Origin: Actinomycetales bacterium
GTDB lineage: Bacteria > Actinomycetota > Actinomycetes > Actinomycetales > Actinomycetaceae
DNA length: 15,321 bases
Direction: 5' to 3'
Assembly: GCA_022838965.1 (NCBI GenBank)
Contig: JALHDK010000035.1
Coordinates: 1-15,321 of the forward strand
A program made the position numbers and the translations under genes. The notes under the pieces were generated by a model that did not search any database, was not told the origin of the DNA, and saw nothing but the letters and a program-made list of their open reading frames with translations. Each line of letters starts with the position of its first letter. Position 1 is the first letter of the stretch. Shown in pieces: positions 5,517 through 14,468 of this stretch.

Positions 5517-7295
5517 GTGACCCAGACCGTTGACGACCTGTCGACCAGGCGCATGGCCGAGCTGCAGGCGATGGCAGCCGAACTCGGCATCAGGGGCGTC
5601 TCGAAGATGCGCAAGGGCGATCTCATCGCCGCCATCGCCGCTGGTGGGGCGGCAGCCGCCGGCCCCGGCGCGCCGGAACCCGCGGACGAGGCGACGGAGC
5701 TCCCGCCCGCCGCGGGGGAGGGTGCGTCCGAACAGGAGCAGGTGGCCGAGGACCTGGGCGGCGGCGAGGAGACCGCCGCCGAATCCCGCACCGAGCGCAC
5801 CCGGACGCGGCAGCGCGGACCGCGCCGCGCGAGCGCCCCGGCCGGAACGCCCTCCGTGCAGCACGACCACGAGCAGGCCAAGCTCGAACTGATGCGCGAA
5901 CTGCAGGAGACCACGCGCGGCCTCGAGAGCCCGGAGCGTGCCCTTGAGGCCGTGGTGGATGCCGCCGAACGTCGCCGCGAGGAGAGCGAGGCCGCCCAGG
6001 GTGGGGCGCGCGACGTCGCCGCCCGCGACGACGTGCGTGGCAACCGCCGTCGCAGTCGGGACCGCAACCGGGACCGCAACCGGCGCCGCGACCCGCGCGT
6101 CCCGGGCGACGAGCCGGAGGTCGCCGACGACGACGTGCTCATCCCCGTCGCCGGTATCCTCGACATCCTCGAGAACTACGCGTTCGTCCGCACCTCGGGA
6201 TACCTGCCCGGTCCCAACGACGTGTACGTGACGCTCGGCCAGGTCAAGAAGTACGGCCTGCGCCGCGGGGACGCCGTCACCGGCGCGGTCCGGCAGCCCC
6301 GCGAGGGTGAGGTGAACGCCCGCCAGCGGTTCAACGCGCTCGTCCGGCTCGACAGCGTCAACGGCATGAACCCCGAGGACGCCCGCATGCGCCCGGAGTT
6401 CGTCAAGCTGACCCCGCTGTACCCCCAGGAGATGCTGCGGCTGGAGACAACCCCCAAGGCCCTCACCCCGCGGCTCATCGATCTTGTCGCGCCTGTGGGG
6501 AAGGGCCAGCGCGGGCTGATCGTCGCACCGCCGAAGGCCGGCAAGACCATCGTCATGCAGCAGATCGCCAACGCCATCGCGGTGAACAACCCCGAGGTGC
6601 ACCTGATGGTGGTCCTCGTCGACGAGCGGCCGGAGGAGGTCACCGACATGCAGCGCATGGTCAAGGGGGAGGTCATCGCCTCCACCTTCGACCGGCCCGC
6701 CACGGACCATACGATCGTGGCCGAACTGGCCATCGAGCGGGCCAAGCGCCTCGTCGAACTCGGGGGCGACGTCGTCGTCCTCCTCGACTCGCTGACGCGC
6801 CTCTCCCGCGCCTACAACCTCGCGGCCCCCGCGTCCGGGCGCATCCTCTCCGGCGGGGTGGACGCCTCCGCCCTCTACCCGCCCAAGAAGTTCTTCGGCG
6901 CGGCCCGGAACATCGAGGGGGGCGGCTCGCTGACGATCATCGCCTCGGCGCTGGTGGAGACCGGGTCCAAGATGGACGAGGTGATCTTCGAGGAGTTCAA
7001 GGGCACCGGCAACCTCGAGCTGCGTCTCTCGCGGCAGCTCGCCGACAAGCGGATCTTCCCCGCGGTGGACGTGAACGCCTCCGGCACCCGGCGGGAGGAG
7101 CTGCTGCTGCAGCCGGAGGAGCTGAAGATCATCTGGCGGCTGCGGCGCATCATGGGCGGCCTCGAGAAGGAGGCCGCGATCGAGCTGCTGCTGAACAAGC
7201 TGCGTGAGACCCAGTCCAACGCCGAGTTCCTGCTGGCCGTCCAGCGCACCACGCCCGGGGCCAAGGACGAGATGGGCGAGATCACCATCGGCTGA
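5517..7295 (+). CDS. rho: Transcription termination factor Rho
   Basis: Ring-shaped hexameric RNA helicase/ATPase that ends transcription of untranslated RNA. The start is GTG 5517, preceded by GGGAGAGG (5503-5510) at six bases; upstream codons in the same frame look non-coding. The 592-residue product has a Rho N-terminal helical domain (about 8-45, STRRMAELQ and KMRKGDLIAAIAAG). An acidic then Arg-rich low-complexity insertion follows (about 46-200, with an Arg/Asn/Asp-rich stretch near 173-195). Next come the cold-shock-like RNA-binding domain (about 208-290) and the RecA-like ATPase with Walker A APPKAGKT (K343) and Walker B VVVLLDSLTRL. The insertion explains the extra 170 or so residues over E. 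coli Rho (419) and is typical of Actinobacteria. The bicyclomycin-contact segments (VDERPEEV, EFKGTG) are conserved. Confidence 0.97.
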   Translation: MTQTVDDLSTRRMAELQAMAAELGIRGVSKMRKGDLIAAIAAGGAAAAGPGAPEPADEATELPPAAGEGASEQEQVAEDLGGGEETAAESRTERTRTRQRGPRRASAPAGTPSVQHDHEQAKLELMRELQETTRGLESPERALEAVVDAAERRREESEAAQGGARDVAARDDVRGNRRRSRDRNRDRNRRRDPRVPGDEPEVADDDVLIPVAGILDILENYAFVRTSGYLPGPNDVYVTLGQVKKYGLRRGDAVTGAVRQPREGEVNARQRFNALVRLDSVNGMNPEDARMRPEFVKLTPLYPQEMLRLETTPKALTPRLIDLVAPVGKGQRGLIVAPPKAGKTIVMQQIANAIAVNNPEVHLMVVLVDERPEEVTDMQRMVKGEVIASTFDRPATDHTIVAELAIERAKRLVELGGDVVVLLDSLTRLSRAYNLAAPASGRILSGGVDASALYPPKKFFGAARNIEGGGSLTIIASALVETGSKMDEVIFEEFKGTGNLELRLSRQLADKRIFPAVDVNASGTRREELLLQPEELKIIWRLRRIMGGLEKEAAIELLLNKLRETQSNAEFLLAVQRTTPGAKDEMGEITIG

Positions 7296-7306
7296 GACCA
7301 CCGACT

Positions 7307-7336
7307 TTGGAGCGTTGCCTCCACTGGTGGCAGAAT
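7307..7336 (+). promoter_or_regulatory. Possible rpmE promoter
   Basis: TTGGAG (7307-7312) and CAGAAT (7331-7336) are separated by 18 bases, with the -10 keeping the key A2 and T6. It lies in the 107-base gap between rho and rpmE and would give a leader of about 60 nt. The match is imperfect, so the call is tentative. Confidence 0.35.
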
Positions 7337-7402
7337 TGACCGTCGGTCCCGGTTCACGCCCGTCGACGGGGCGACCCGGGACGCCGAGACAAGGAGAACC
7401 CC

Positions 7403-7612
7403 ATGAAGCAGGGAATCCACCCTGAATACAACGTGACGAAGGTGACCTGCACCTGTGGCAACACCTTCACCACCCGTTCGACCGCCAAGGGTGGCGTCAT
7501 CCACGCGGACGTCTGCTCCGCCTGCCACCCGTTCTACACCGGCAAGCAGAAGATCCTGGACACGGGTGGTCGTGTGGCCCGGTTCGAGGCGCGGTACGGG
7601 AAGCGCAAGTAG
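7403..7612 (+). CDS. rpmE: Ribosomal protein bL31, zinc-binding form
   Basis: Protein of the large ribosomal subunit that helps bridge to the small subunit. The 69-residue product keeps all four zinc-ligand cysteines, C16 and C18 (CTC) and C38 and C41 (CSAC), so it is the C+ form rather than the zinc-independent paralogue induced on zinc starvation. It begins with the family-typical MKQGIHPEY and carries the conserved HPFYTGKQ segment. AAGGAG at 7391-7396, six bases before the ATG, is the best ribosome-binding site in the window, as expected for a highly expressed gene. It is followed at once by a strong hairpin terminator, so much of its message probably ends there. Confidence 0.98.
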   Translation: MKQGIHPEYNVTKVTCTCGNTFTTRSTAKGGVIHADVCSACHPFYTGKQKILDTGGRVARFEARYGKRK

Positions 7613-7620
7613 CTGTGCGG

Positions 7621-7658
7621 CAGCGCCGGCGGAGAGAGTGTTCTCCCCGCCGGCGCTG
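7621..7658 (+). terminator. Intrinsic terminator between rpmE and prfA
   Basis: CAGCGCCGGCGG (7621-7632) and CCGCCGGCGCTG (7647-7658) form a perfect 12-bp GC-rich stem around a 14-base loop that can pair further (AGA with TCT). A T-rich but interrupted tail (TTGCTGTCTGTG) follows. It starts eight bases after the rpmE stop and ends 20 bases before the prfA start, so it should reduce transcription of prfA and the genes behind it. Confidence 0.7.
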
Positions 7659-7678
7659 TTGCTGTCTGTGAGGACGCG

Positions 7679-8764
7679 ATGACTGACGAGTTCGCTGCGG
7701 TCGAACCGCTGCTGGCGGAGCACGCGGAGCTGGAAGCCCGCATGTCGGATCCCGCCGTGCTCTCCGACCAGGCGCAGGCGCGCAAGGTCGGGCGCCGGTA
7801 CGCCGAACTCGGGAGGGTGGTGGCCGCCTGGCGCGCGTGGCGGGCGGCCGCCGATGACCTGCAGGCGGCCCGCGAGCTGGCGGCGGAGGACGCGGACTTC
7901 GCGAGCGAGCTCCCCGCCCTGGTGGCCGCCGAGGCGGCGGCCGGGGAACGGCTGCGCGAGGTCCTCATCCCGCGGGACCCCAACGACGCCTCCGACGTCA
8001 TCATGGAGATCAAGGCGGGGGAGGGCGGCGAGGAGTCCGCGCTCTTCGCCGCCGACCTGCTGCGGATGTACCTGCGGTACGCGGAATCCCGGGGCTGGTC
8101 CGTGACGGTGCTCTCCCAGACCTACTCCGACCTCGGCGGCTACAAGGACGTCTCGCTGGCGATCCGCTCCCGCGGCACCCCGACGCCGGAGGACGGCGTG
8201 TGGGCGCACCTGAAGTACGAGGGCGGGGTGCACCGCGTCCAGCGTGTCCCGGTGACCGAGTCCCAGGGCCGCATCCACACCTCGGCCGCCGGGGTGCTGG
8301 TCCTGCCGGAGGTGGAGGACACCGGCGAGGTGGATATCAACGAGAACGACCTGCGGATCGACGTCTACCGGTCATCCGGGCCCGGAGGCCAGTCCGTCAA
8401 CACCACCGACTCGGCGGTGCGCATCACCCATCTGCCCACCGGGATCGTCGTCTCGATGCAGAACGAGAAGTCCCAGCTGCAGAACCGCGAGGCTGCCATG
8501 CGCGTCCTGCGCTCCCGGCTCGCGCAACTGCGCCGCGAGGAGGCCGAGGCCGCCGCGGCCGAGGCACGGCGCTCGCAGGTGCGGACCGTCGACCGTTCGG
8601 AGCGGATCCGCACCTACAACTTCCCGGAGAACCGCATCACGGACCACCGCACCGGGTACAAGGCGTACAACCTCGACGTGGTGCTGTCCGGCGCCCTCGA
8701 CCCGGTGATCGACTCCGCCATCCAGCTCGACAAGGCCGAGCGGCTCAGGAACGTCGGCACGTGA
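7679..8764 (+). CDS. prfA: Peptide chain release factor 1
   Basis: Class I release factor that reads stop codons UAA and UAG and triggers peptide release on the ribosome. The 361-residue product is of standard length. Codon recognition follows from P191-V192-T193 in [14 protein letters not shown]; the PxT tripeptide marks RF1, whereas RF2 has SPF. The catalytic GGQ is at G236-G237-Q238 ([16 protein letters not shown]), whose glutamine is the target of the methyltransferase encoded next. The N-terminal helical domain (about 1-100) is Ala/Glu-rich as usual. GAGGA at 7670-7674 precedes the ATG by four bases. The TGA stop overlaps the prmC start (GTGA). Confidence 0.97.
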   Translation: MTDEFAAVEPLLAEHAELEARMSDPAVLSDQAQARKVGRRYAELGRVVAAWRAWRAAADDLQAARELAAEDADFASELPALVAAEAAAGERLREVLIPRDPNDASDVIMEIKAGEGGEESALFAADLLRMYLRYAESRGWSVTVLSQTYSDLGGYKDVSLAIRSRGTPTPEDGVWAHLKYEGGVHRVQRVPVTESQGRIHTSAAGVLVLPEVEDTGEVDINENDLRIDVYRSSGPGGQSVNTTDSAVRITHLPTGIVVSMQNEKSQLQNREAAMRVLRSRLAQLRREEAEAAAAEARRSQVRTVDRSERIRTYNFPENRITDHRTGYKAYNLDVVLSGALDPVIDSAIQLDKAERLRNVGT

Positions 8765-9648
8765 GCACCATGGCGTCGCTGCTGCGGGAGGCCCGCTCCG
8801 CCCTCCGCGCGGCCGACGTGGATCCCGACGACGCCCTGCGCCTCGCCCGGCACCTCCTGCCCCGGTACACCACCCGGATGCTGGAACTGGTGGACGAGCC
8901 CCCACCGGGCTTCGCCGTCGACCTGCGTGCGGCGGTGCGACGGCGTGCGGCCCGCGAACCGCTGCAGCTCATCCTCGGCTCGGTGGACTTCCGGGGCACC
9001 ACCATCGCGACGGCGGCGGGAGTGTTCATCCCGCGCTTCGAGACGGAACTCGTCTGCGGCGTCGCCGTGGCCGCTGCCCGCGAGGCGGTGGGGCGGCGGG
9101 GGAGCGCCCGCGTCGTCGACCTGTGCACGGGGAGCGGCGCGATCGCCGTCGCCCTCGCCCGCGAGGTTCCGGGGGTCGAGGTGTGGGCGGTGGACGTCTC
9201 GGCGGCCGCCCTTCAGCTCGCGGACCGGAACGCCGCCGCCGCGGGGGTGGTCGTCACGACCGTGGCCGCACGGGCCGGCGAGGCGTTGCCGGAGCTGTCC
9301 GGAGCCGTCGACGTCGTGGTGGCCAATCCTCCCTACATCCCGCCGGAGGGTGTGCCCCGCGACCCCGAGGTGCGGGAGTGGGACCCTCCGGCGGCGCTCT
9401 ACGGCGGCGGCGCCGACGGCCTCGACGTGCCGCGCGAGGTGATGAGGGCGGCCCGGCGGCTCCTCCGTGACGGCGGTGTCCTTGTCATGGAGCACGCGGA
9501 CCTCCAGGGGCCGGCCGTGCGGGCGGAACTCCGCGACCTCGGGGGCTTCTCCGGCGTGAGAACGCTGCAGGATCTCGCCGGCCGCGACCGGATGGTGCGC
9601 GCCACGCGCTCGCGGGAGGCCCCGGGGGTGGGAGACTGGCACCCGTGA
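8761..9648 (+). CDS. prmC: Release factor glutamine methyltransferase
   Basis: Transfers a methyl group from S-adenosylmethionine to the GGQ glutamine of release factors, including the RF1 encoded directly upstream. The 295-residue product has a helical N-terminal substrate-binding domain, then a Rossmann-type methyltransferase domain. The SAM loop is [16 protein letters not shown] (D120 region), and the catalytic motif is N189-P190-P191-Y192 in [11 protein letters not shown], which binds the glutamine side chain. GTG 8761 overlaps the prfA stop as GTGA; an in-frame ATG at 8770 is a possible alternative start. The conserved IPRPETE-type motif reads IPRFETE here (F93 in place of proline), which I regard as unusual. 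Confidence 0.94.
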   Translation: MSTMASLLREARSALRAADVDPDDALRLARHLLPRYTTRMLELVDEPPPGFAVDLRAAVRRRAAREPLQLILGSVDFRGTTIATAAGVFIPRFETELVCGVAVAAAREAVGRRGSARVVDLCTGSGAIAVALAREVPGVEVWAVDVSAAALQLADRNAAAAGVVVTTVAARAGEALPELSGAVDVVVANPPYIPPEGVPRDPEVREWDPPAALYGGGADGLDVPREVMRAARRLLRDGGVLVMEHADLQGPAVRAELRDLGGFSGVRTLQDLAGRDRMVRATRSREAPGVGDWHP

Positions 9649-10313
9649 TCGTCTCCTACGCCCGGGACCCCGCGCAGGCTCTCGACGCCGCGGTCCGTGC
9701 GCTCGAGAAGGACGGCCTCGTGGTGCTGCCGACGGACACCGTCTACGGACTGGCCGCCGACGCCTTCTCGCCCACGGCCGTCGCCCGTCTGCTCGCCGCC
9801 AAGGGCCGCGGGCGTCAGACGCCGCCGCCCGTCCTCGTGGCGAACCCCGGCATGGTGAACGCGCTCGCGATCGACGTCCGGTCCGACGTCCGGGCCCTCA
9901 TCGCCGCGTTCTGGCCCGGAGCCCTGACCGTCATCGTGCGCGCCCAGCCCTCGCTGTCCTGGGATCTGGGGGAGACGGCCGGCACGGTGGCGTTGCGCAT
10001 GCCGGACAACCCCTGCGCCCTGGCCCTTCTCGAACGCTACGGCCCGCTGGCGGTGACGAGCGCCAACCTGGCCGGCCAGCCGGCGGCGCGCGAGGTGGCC
10101 CAGGCGGCCGAGTACTTCGGCCCCACCGTCGCGGTCTACATCGACGGCGGTCCGAGCCCCGGACCCGTGCCCTCCACGATCGTGGACGCGACCACGGTCC
10201 CGCTGCGGATCGTCCGCCACGGAGCGATACCACCGGAGCGACTGGCCGAGGTGGTGCCGGCGCTCGGGGACGCTGGTGCCACCGCCCCCGGAGACGAGAA
10301 GCCCGGGCCGTGA
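9645..10313 (+). CDS. tsaC: L-threonylcarbamoyladenylate synthase (YrdC/Sua5 family)
   Basis: Makes threonylcarbamoyl-AMP from threonine, bicarbonate and ATP, the first step of the t6A37 modification of tRNAs reading ANN codons. The 222-residue product is essentially one YrdC domain without the extra C-terminal Sua5 domain of longer homologues. Family motifs include LPTDTVYGLAADAF near the N-terminus, the KGR segment followed by PPPVLV, FWPGALTVIV, and the SAN segment AVTSANLAGQPA. GTG 9645 overlaps the prmC stop (GTGA), with GGAG at 9631-9634. The downstream wecA start again overlaps by GTGA. Equivalent genes are also called sua5 or ywlC. Confidence 0.92.
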   Translation: MIVSYARDPAQALDAAVRALEKDGLVVLPTDTVYGLAADAFSPTAVARLLAAKGRGRQTPPPVLVANPGMVNALAIDVRSDVRALIAAFWPGALTVIVRAQPSLSWDLGETAGTVALRMPDNPCALALLERYGPLAVTSANLAGQPAAREVAQAAEYFGPTVAVYIDGGPSPGPVPSTIVDATTVPLRIVRHGAIPPERLAEVVPALGDAGATAPGDEKPGP

Positions 10314-11398
10314 GGACGTATCTGCTGGTGATGGTGATCGCGGCGGCGGTCACGTTCATCACCACGCCGATCGCCCGCCAGCTCGCGCGGTACACCCATG
10401 CCATCACACCGGTACGGGAGCGGGACGTCCACACCACTCCGGTGCCGCGGCTGGGCGGCCTGGCGATGCTGACCGGTCTCGCGGTGTCGCTGCTCGTGGC
10501 CTCGCGGATCCCCTTCCTCACCCCGGTGTTCAGCGAGACCCGTGAGGCGGCGGGCCTCCTCGTCGCCGCCGTCGGCGTGACGGCCCTCGGCGTCGCGGAC
10601 GACCTGTGGGATCTCGACTGGTGGGCGAAACTCGGCGGACAGGTGCTGGCTGGCCTGGTGCTCGCGTGGAGCGGAGTGCTGCTGGTGACCTTCCCGATCG
10701 CCGGTCTCACCATCGGGTCGACGCGGCTGTCGGTGATCGCGACCGTCTTCGTCGTCGTCACCACCGTCAACGCCGTCAACTTCGTGGACGGGCTCGACGG
10801 GCTCGCCGCCGGGATGATCGGAATCGGAGGCGTGGCCTTCTTCGCGTACACCTACGCGCTCACCCGGGTGAGCTCGCCGGAGAACTTCTCGTCCCTCGCG
10901 ACCGCGATCCTCGCCGGGCTCGTGGGGGTGTGCGTGGGATTCCTGCCGCACAACTTCCACCGCGCCCGCATCTTCATGGGGGACTCGGGCTCGATGCTCC
11001 TCGGCCTCACCATCGCCGCGGCGACCATCATCGTCACGGGGAAGATCGACCCCACCCGCATCTCGCCGGGCCAGGCGATTCCGGTCTTCCTCCCCATCCT
11101 GCTGCCCCTGGCGGTCCTCGCGGTGCCCCTGCTCGACATGATCCTCGCCGTGGCACGCCGGCTGCGCGCCGGCCAGTCCCCGTTCCACGCCGATCGCATG
11201 CACCTCCACCACCGCCTTCTCGACCTCGGCCACTCCCATCGGGGCGCCGTGCTGATCATGTACCTCTGGACCGCGGTCCTCTCCTTCGGGGCGGCCTCCC
11301 TGGCGCTGTTCCCGACCGCGTGGGTGGCCGTGGCGACGGCGGCCGTGAGCCTCGCCGTCCTGCTGCTCACCCGCCGGCAGCTCTCACGCCACGCCTAA
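10310..11398 (+). CDS. wecA: Polyprenyl-phosphate GlcNAc-1-phosphate transferase, WecA/Rfe type
   Basis: Multi-pass membrane enzyme of the MraY/WecA superfamily that moves a sugar-1-phosphate, probably GlcNAc-1-P, from a UDP-sugar to polyprenyl phosphate. This starts a lipid-linked envelope glycan. The 362-residue product is strongly hydrophobic (about 10-11 membrane helices). It has the Mg-binding DDLWD (D97, D98, D101), the catalytic loop NFVDGLDG (N157-G164), FMGDSGSM, and the histidine-rich cytosolic loop HADRMHLHH (H293-H301) typical of WecA rather than MraY. GTG 10310 overlaps the tsaC stop (GTGA). The sugar specificity is inferred from family resemblance. In mycobacteria the corresponding gene acts in the arabinogalactan linker; the acceptor polymer here is unknown. 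Confidence 0.9.
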   Translation: MRTYLLVMVIAAAVTFITTPIARQLARYTHAITPVRERDVHTTPVPRLGGLAMLTGLAVSLLVASRIPFLTPVFSETREAAGLLVAAVGVTALGVADDLWDLDWWAKLGGQVLAGLVLAWSGVLLVTFPIAGLTIGSTRLSVIATVFVVVTTVNAVNFVDGLDGLAAGMIGIGGVAFFAYTYALTRVSSPENFSSLATAILAGLVGVCVGFLPHNFHRARIFMGDSGSMLLGLTIAAATIIVTGKIDPTRISPGQAIPVFLPILLPLAVLAVPLLDMILAVARRLRAGQSPFHADRMHLHHRLLDLGHSHRGAVLIMYLWTAVLSFGAASLALFPTAWVAVATAAVSLAVLLLTRRQLSRHA

Positions 11399-11407
11399 GC
11401 TGGGGGG
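11396..11407 (+). promoter_or_regulatory. -10 box for a leaderless atpI-like mRNA
   Basis: TAAGCT (11396-11401) includes the wecA stop codon TAA and is followed by six Gs and the ATG at 11408, the spacing of a leaderless start. The G-run touches the start codon, so it cannot act as a normally spaced Shine-Dalgarno sequence. Confidence 0.45.
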
Positions 11408-11836
11408 ATGGACGACACTGCGCGGGCGACCCGCACGATGTACCACACCATCCTCCGCCAGCTCGCGGTGCTGCTCGCGGTTCTGCTGGGGGCCGCGGTC
11501 GGGGTCGGGTGGCTCGTGGCGGGCGAGGCGGGGGTGTGGGGGGCTCTCATGGCAGTCGGGATCGCGGCCTTCTTCATGCTCACCACGGTGGTCCTCATGC
11601 TGGTGACGGCGGACAAGCCGCTGGAGATCGCCTCCGCGGCGTTCGTCGGGGGCTGGATCGTCAAGGTCCTCGCGCTCTTCGGCGTGCTGGTCGCCGTCCG
11701 GGACGCCGGCTTCTACCACCGCGGGGTGTTCTTCGGCGCGCTCGCGCTCGCCGTCGTGGCGGCCACGGCGATCGAGATGCGGGCGGCGGCCACCGCACGG
11801 GTCCCGAACACCGGGCCCGGAGCAGGTCACCGCTGA
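11408..11836 (+). CDS. AtpI-like small membrane protein of the ATP synthase operon
   Basis: A 142-residue protein with four predicted membrane helices (about residues 18-39, 42-66, 78-96 and 104-121), a short polar N-terminus and a polar C-terminus. Its size, topology and place directly before atpB match the poorly conserved AtpI family; in M. tuberculosis the same slot is held by Rv1303, as I recall. AtpI proteins are thought to help assemble the c-ring or assist cation supply, but the function is not settled and I see no diagnostic catalytic motif. It starts at ATG 11408 behind a -10 box, nine bases after wecA. It could be called a hypothetical membrane protein by motif alone. Confidence 0.75.
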   Translation: MDDTARATRTMYHTILRQLAVLLAVLLGAAVGVGWLVAGEAGVWGALMAVGIAAFFMLTTVVLMLVTADKPLEIASAAFVGGWIVKVLALFGVLVAVRDAGFYHRGVFFGALALAVVAATAIEMRAAATARVPNTGPGAGHR

Positions 11837-11876
11837 TCCGGGCGTCGAATCCGTCGCCCCGAGGCCCCGGCTCGGC

Positions 11877-11882
11877 TACGCT
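11877..11882 (+). promoter_or_regulatory. Possible -10 box of the atpB operon
   Basis: TACGCT matches TANNNT and would start transcription near 11889, leaving a leader of about 30 nt before ATG 11920. No -35 of quality is visible. It lies in the 83-base gap between the atpI-like gene and atpB, where a separate promoter for the structural subunits would make sense. Confidence 0.35.
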
Positions 11883-11912
11883 CGAAAAGTCCACGCCTCA
11901 CGTTGTCCGTGA

Positions 11913-13058
<1,146 letters not shown>

Positions 13059-13066
13059 GATCTCTC

Positions 13067-13606
13067 ATGGCTCCCGTCGAAGTGCCCAGCAACATCCTGT
13101 TGCCGGCCGGCTATGACATCTTCTGGTCGGCGGTGTGTTTCGCCGTCATCGCCCTCGTGCTCGGCCGGAAGGTGCTGCCGACGTTCACGGCGATGCTCGA
13201 CGAACGCTCGGAGAAGATCGAGGGCGGACTCAAGGCCGGCGAGATTGCGCGAGCGGAGGCGGCCCAGCTGCGCACGGCCCTCGAGGCCGAACGCGCCGAG
13301 GCGCGCCGCGAGGCCGCGGTCATCAGGGCGGAGGCCCACGACCAGGCGCGGCTGATACTGCAGGAGGCGCGGCAGAAGGCGACGGCCGAGGCCGAGGAGA
13401 TCGCCGAGAACATGCGGCGGACCATCGAGGCGCAGCGGCAGGCCGCCGAGGTGTCGCTCCGGACCGATATCGGCCTGCTCGCGTCCGAGCTCGCCGCGCG
13501 GATCGTCGGCGAATCGCTGCGTGACTCCGAGCTGCAGGCGCGCGTCATCGACCGGTTCCTCGACGAACTCGACGCGTCCACCCCCGTGCCGGCCGAGGAG
13601 ACGTGA
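13067..13606 (+). CDS. atpF: ATP synthase Fo subunit b
   Basis: Peripheral-stalk subunit that links the membrane sector to F1. The 179-residue product has a short N-terminus, one membrane helix (about residues 17-34, IFWSAVCFAVIALVLGRKVL), then a long charged Ala/Glu/Arg-rich helix (about 45-140) that dimerises in the stalk, and a C-terminal part (TDIGLLASELAARIVGE) that contacts delta. This is a normal bacterial b subunit, not the b-delta fusion found in mycobacteria. AGGA at 13057-13060, overlapping the end of atpE, serves as ribosome-binding site six bases before ATG 13067. Its TGA stop overlaps the atpH start as TGATG read in reverse order (ATG begins on the A of TGA). Confidence 0.96.
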   Translation: MAPVEVPSNILLPAGYDIFWSAVCFAVIALVLGRKVLPTFTAMLDERSEKIEGGLKAGEIARAEAAQLRTALEAERAEARREAAVIRAEAHDQARLILQEARQKATAEAEEIAENMRRTIEAQRQAAEVSLRTDIGLLASELAARIVGESLRDSELQARVIDRFLDELDASTPVPAEET

Positions 13607-14433
13607 TGCGTCCGCCACCCTTCCGGGCCGCCAGTGAGGCCGCCGTCAAGGCAGCCCTGGACCGGTGGAACGCCGTCCTCGAGACGTCCGACGAGCTGGA
13701 CGTCCTCCGGGTCGACATCACTCGGGCGGTTGACCTGATCGACGCCTACCCGCCGGTGCGGCGGGCGCTGACCGACCCGTCACGAAGTGGCGAGGACAAG
13801 GCCCGCCTGGCCCGCCAGGTGCTCCAGGATGCGCTCCACCCGGACGTGGTGGACCTGGTGGTCGGGATGGTGCGCTCCCGCTGGTCGCAGGAGGGTGACC
13901 TCACCCGGGCTCTCGAGCGCATCCACGGCGTGACCGCGGTCGCCCGTGCGGAGCGGCGCGGAGAGCTCGATCGGGTTGCCGACGAGCTCTTCCAGGTGTT
14001 CCGGCTCCTGGGCCACGAGCGCCGGCTGCGCAACGAGCTGACCCAGCGCACCAGCTCCGCTGACCGCCGTGTCCAGCTCCTCGACGACGTGCTCGGGGAG
14101 CACCTGCTCCCCACAACGATGGAGATCCTGCACCGTCTGGTCGTCTCCCCCCGGCATCCGTCACTCACCTCCGCCGTCCTGCGGATCGCGGAGCTCGCCG
14201 CCGAGCGGCGGAATCGCCTCAATGCCGTGGTGACCACCGCGGTCCCCCTGTCCGACGAGCAGATCGAGCGATTCCGGCGCATCCTCATGCGGCAGTACAA
14301 GAAGGACGTCCACATCAACGTGGCGGTGGACCCGGAGGTGATGGGAGGCGTGCGCCTCCACATCGGCGACGACCTCGTCGACAGAACAGTCGCGAAGCAG
14401 TTGGAGAACGTACGGCGCATGGTCGCCGGCTGA
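13606..14433 (+). CDS. atpH: ATP synthase F1 subunit delta
   Basis: Stator subunit that ties the top of the alpha/beta hexamer to subunit b. The 275-residue length is the long actinobacterial type, compared with about 177 in E. coli. The N-terminal extension (about 1-95) precedes the usual helical bundle. The recognisable C-terminal region includes [20 protein letters not shown] and [24 protein letters not shown] 13606 is chosen over GTG 13603 because GAGGAG at 13595-13600 gives a spacing of five bases. The ATG shares its A with the atpF stop, so the two are translationally coupled. There is a 35-base gap to atpA that contains a small hairpin (CGACC 14440-14444 with GGTCG 14448-14452). Confidence 0.95.
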   Translation: MRPPPFRAASEAAVKAALDRWNAVLETSDELDVLRVDITRAVDLIDAYPPVRRALTDPSRSGEDKARLARQVLQDALHPDVVDLVVGMVRSRWSQEGDLTRALERIHGVTAVARAERRGELDRVADELFQVFRLLGHERRLRNELTQRTSSADRRVQLLDDVLGEHLLPTTMEILHRLVVSPRHPSLTSAVLRIAELAAERRNRLNAVVTTAVPLSDEQIERFRRILMRQYKKDVHINVAVDPEVMGGVRLHIGDDLVDRTVAKQLENVRRMVAG

Positions 14434-14468
14434 GACGAACGACCCCTGGTCGAGAAGAAGGAACGGCG

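Noticed and set aside
5426..5533. Possible short leader peptide upstream of and overlapping the rho start
   Set aside because: A GTG-initiated frame of 35 codons ends inside rho, but it has no ribosome-binding site or regulatory codon pattern, and open frames of this size are common here.
13606..14433. b-delta fusion as in mycobacteria
   Set aside because: A complete separate atpF precedes it with its own stop, and atpH has no membrane helix at its N-terminus. It is the ordinary long actinobacterial delta.
14440..14452. Hairpin CGACC-CCT-GGTCG before atpA as a terminator
   Set aside because: The stem is only 5 bp, there is no T-run, and it lies within an operon where transcription must continue.
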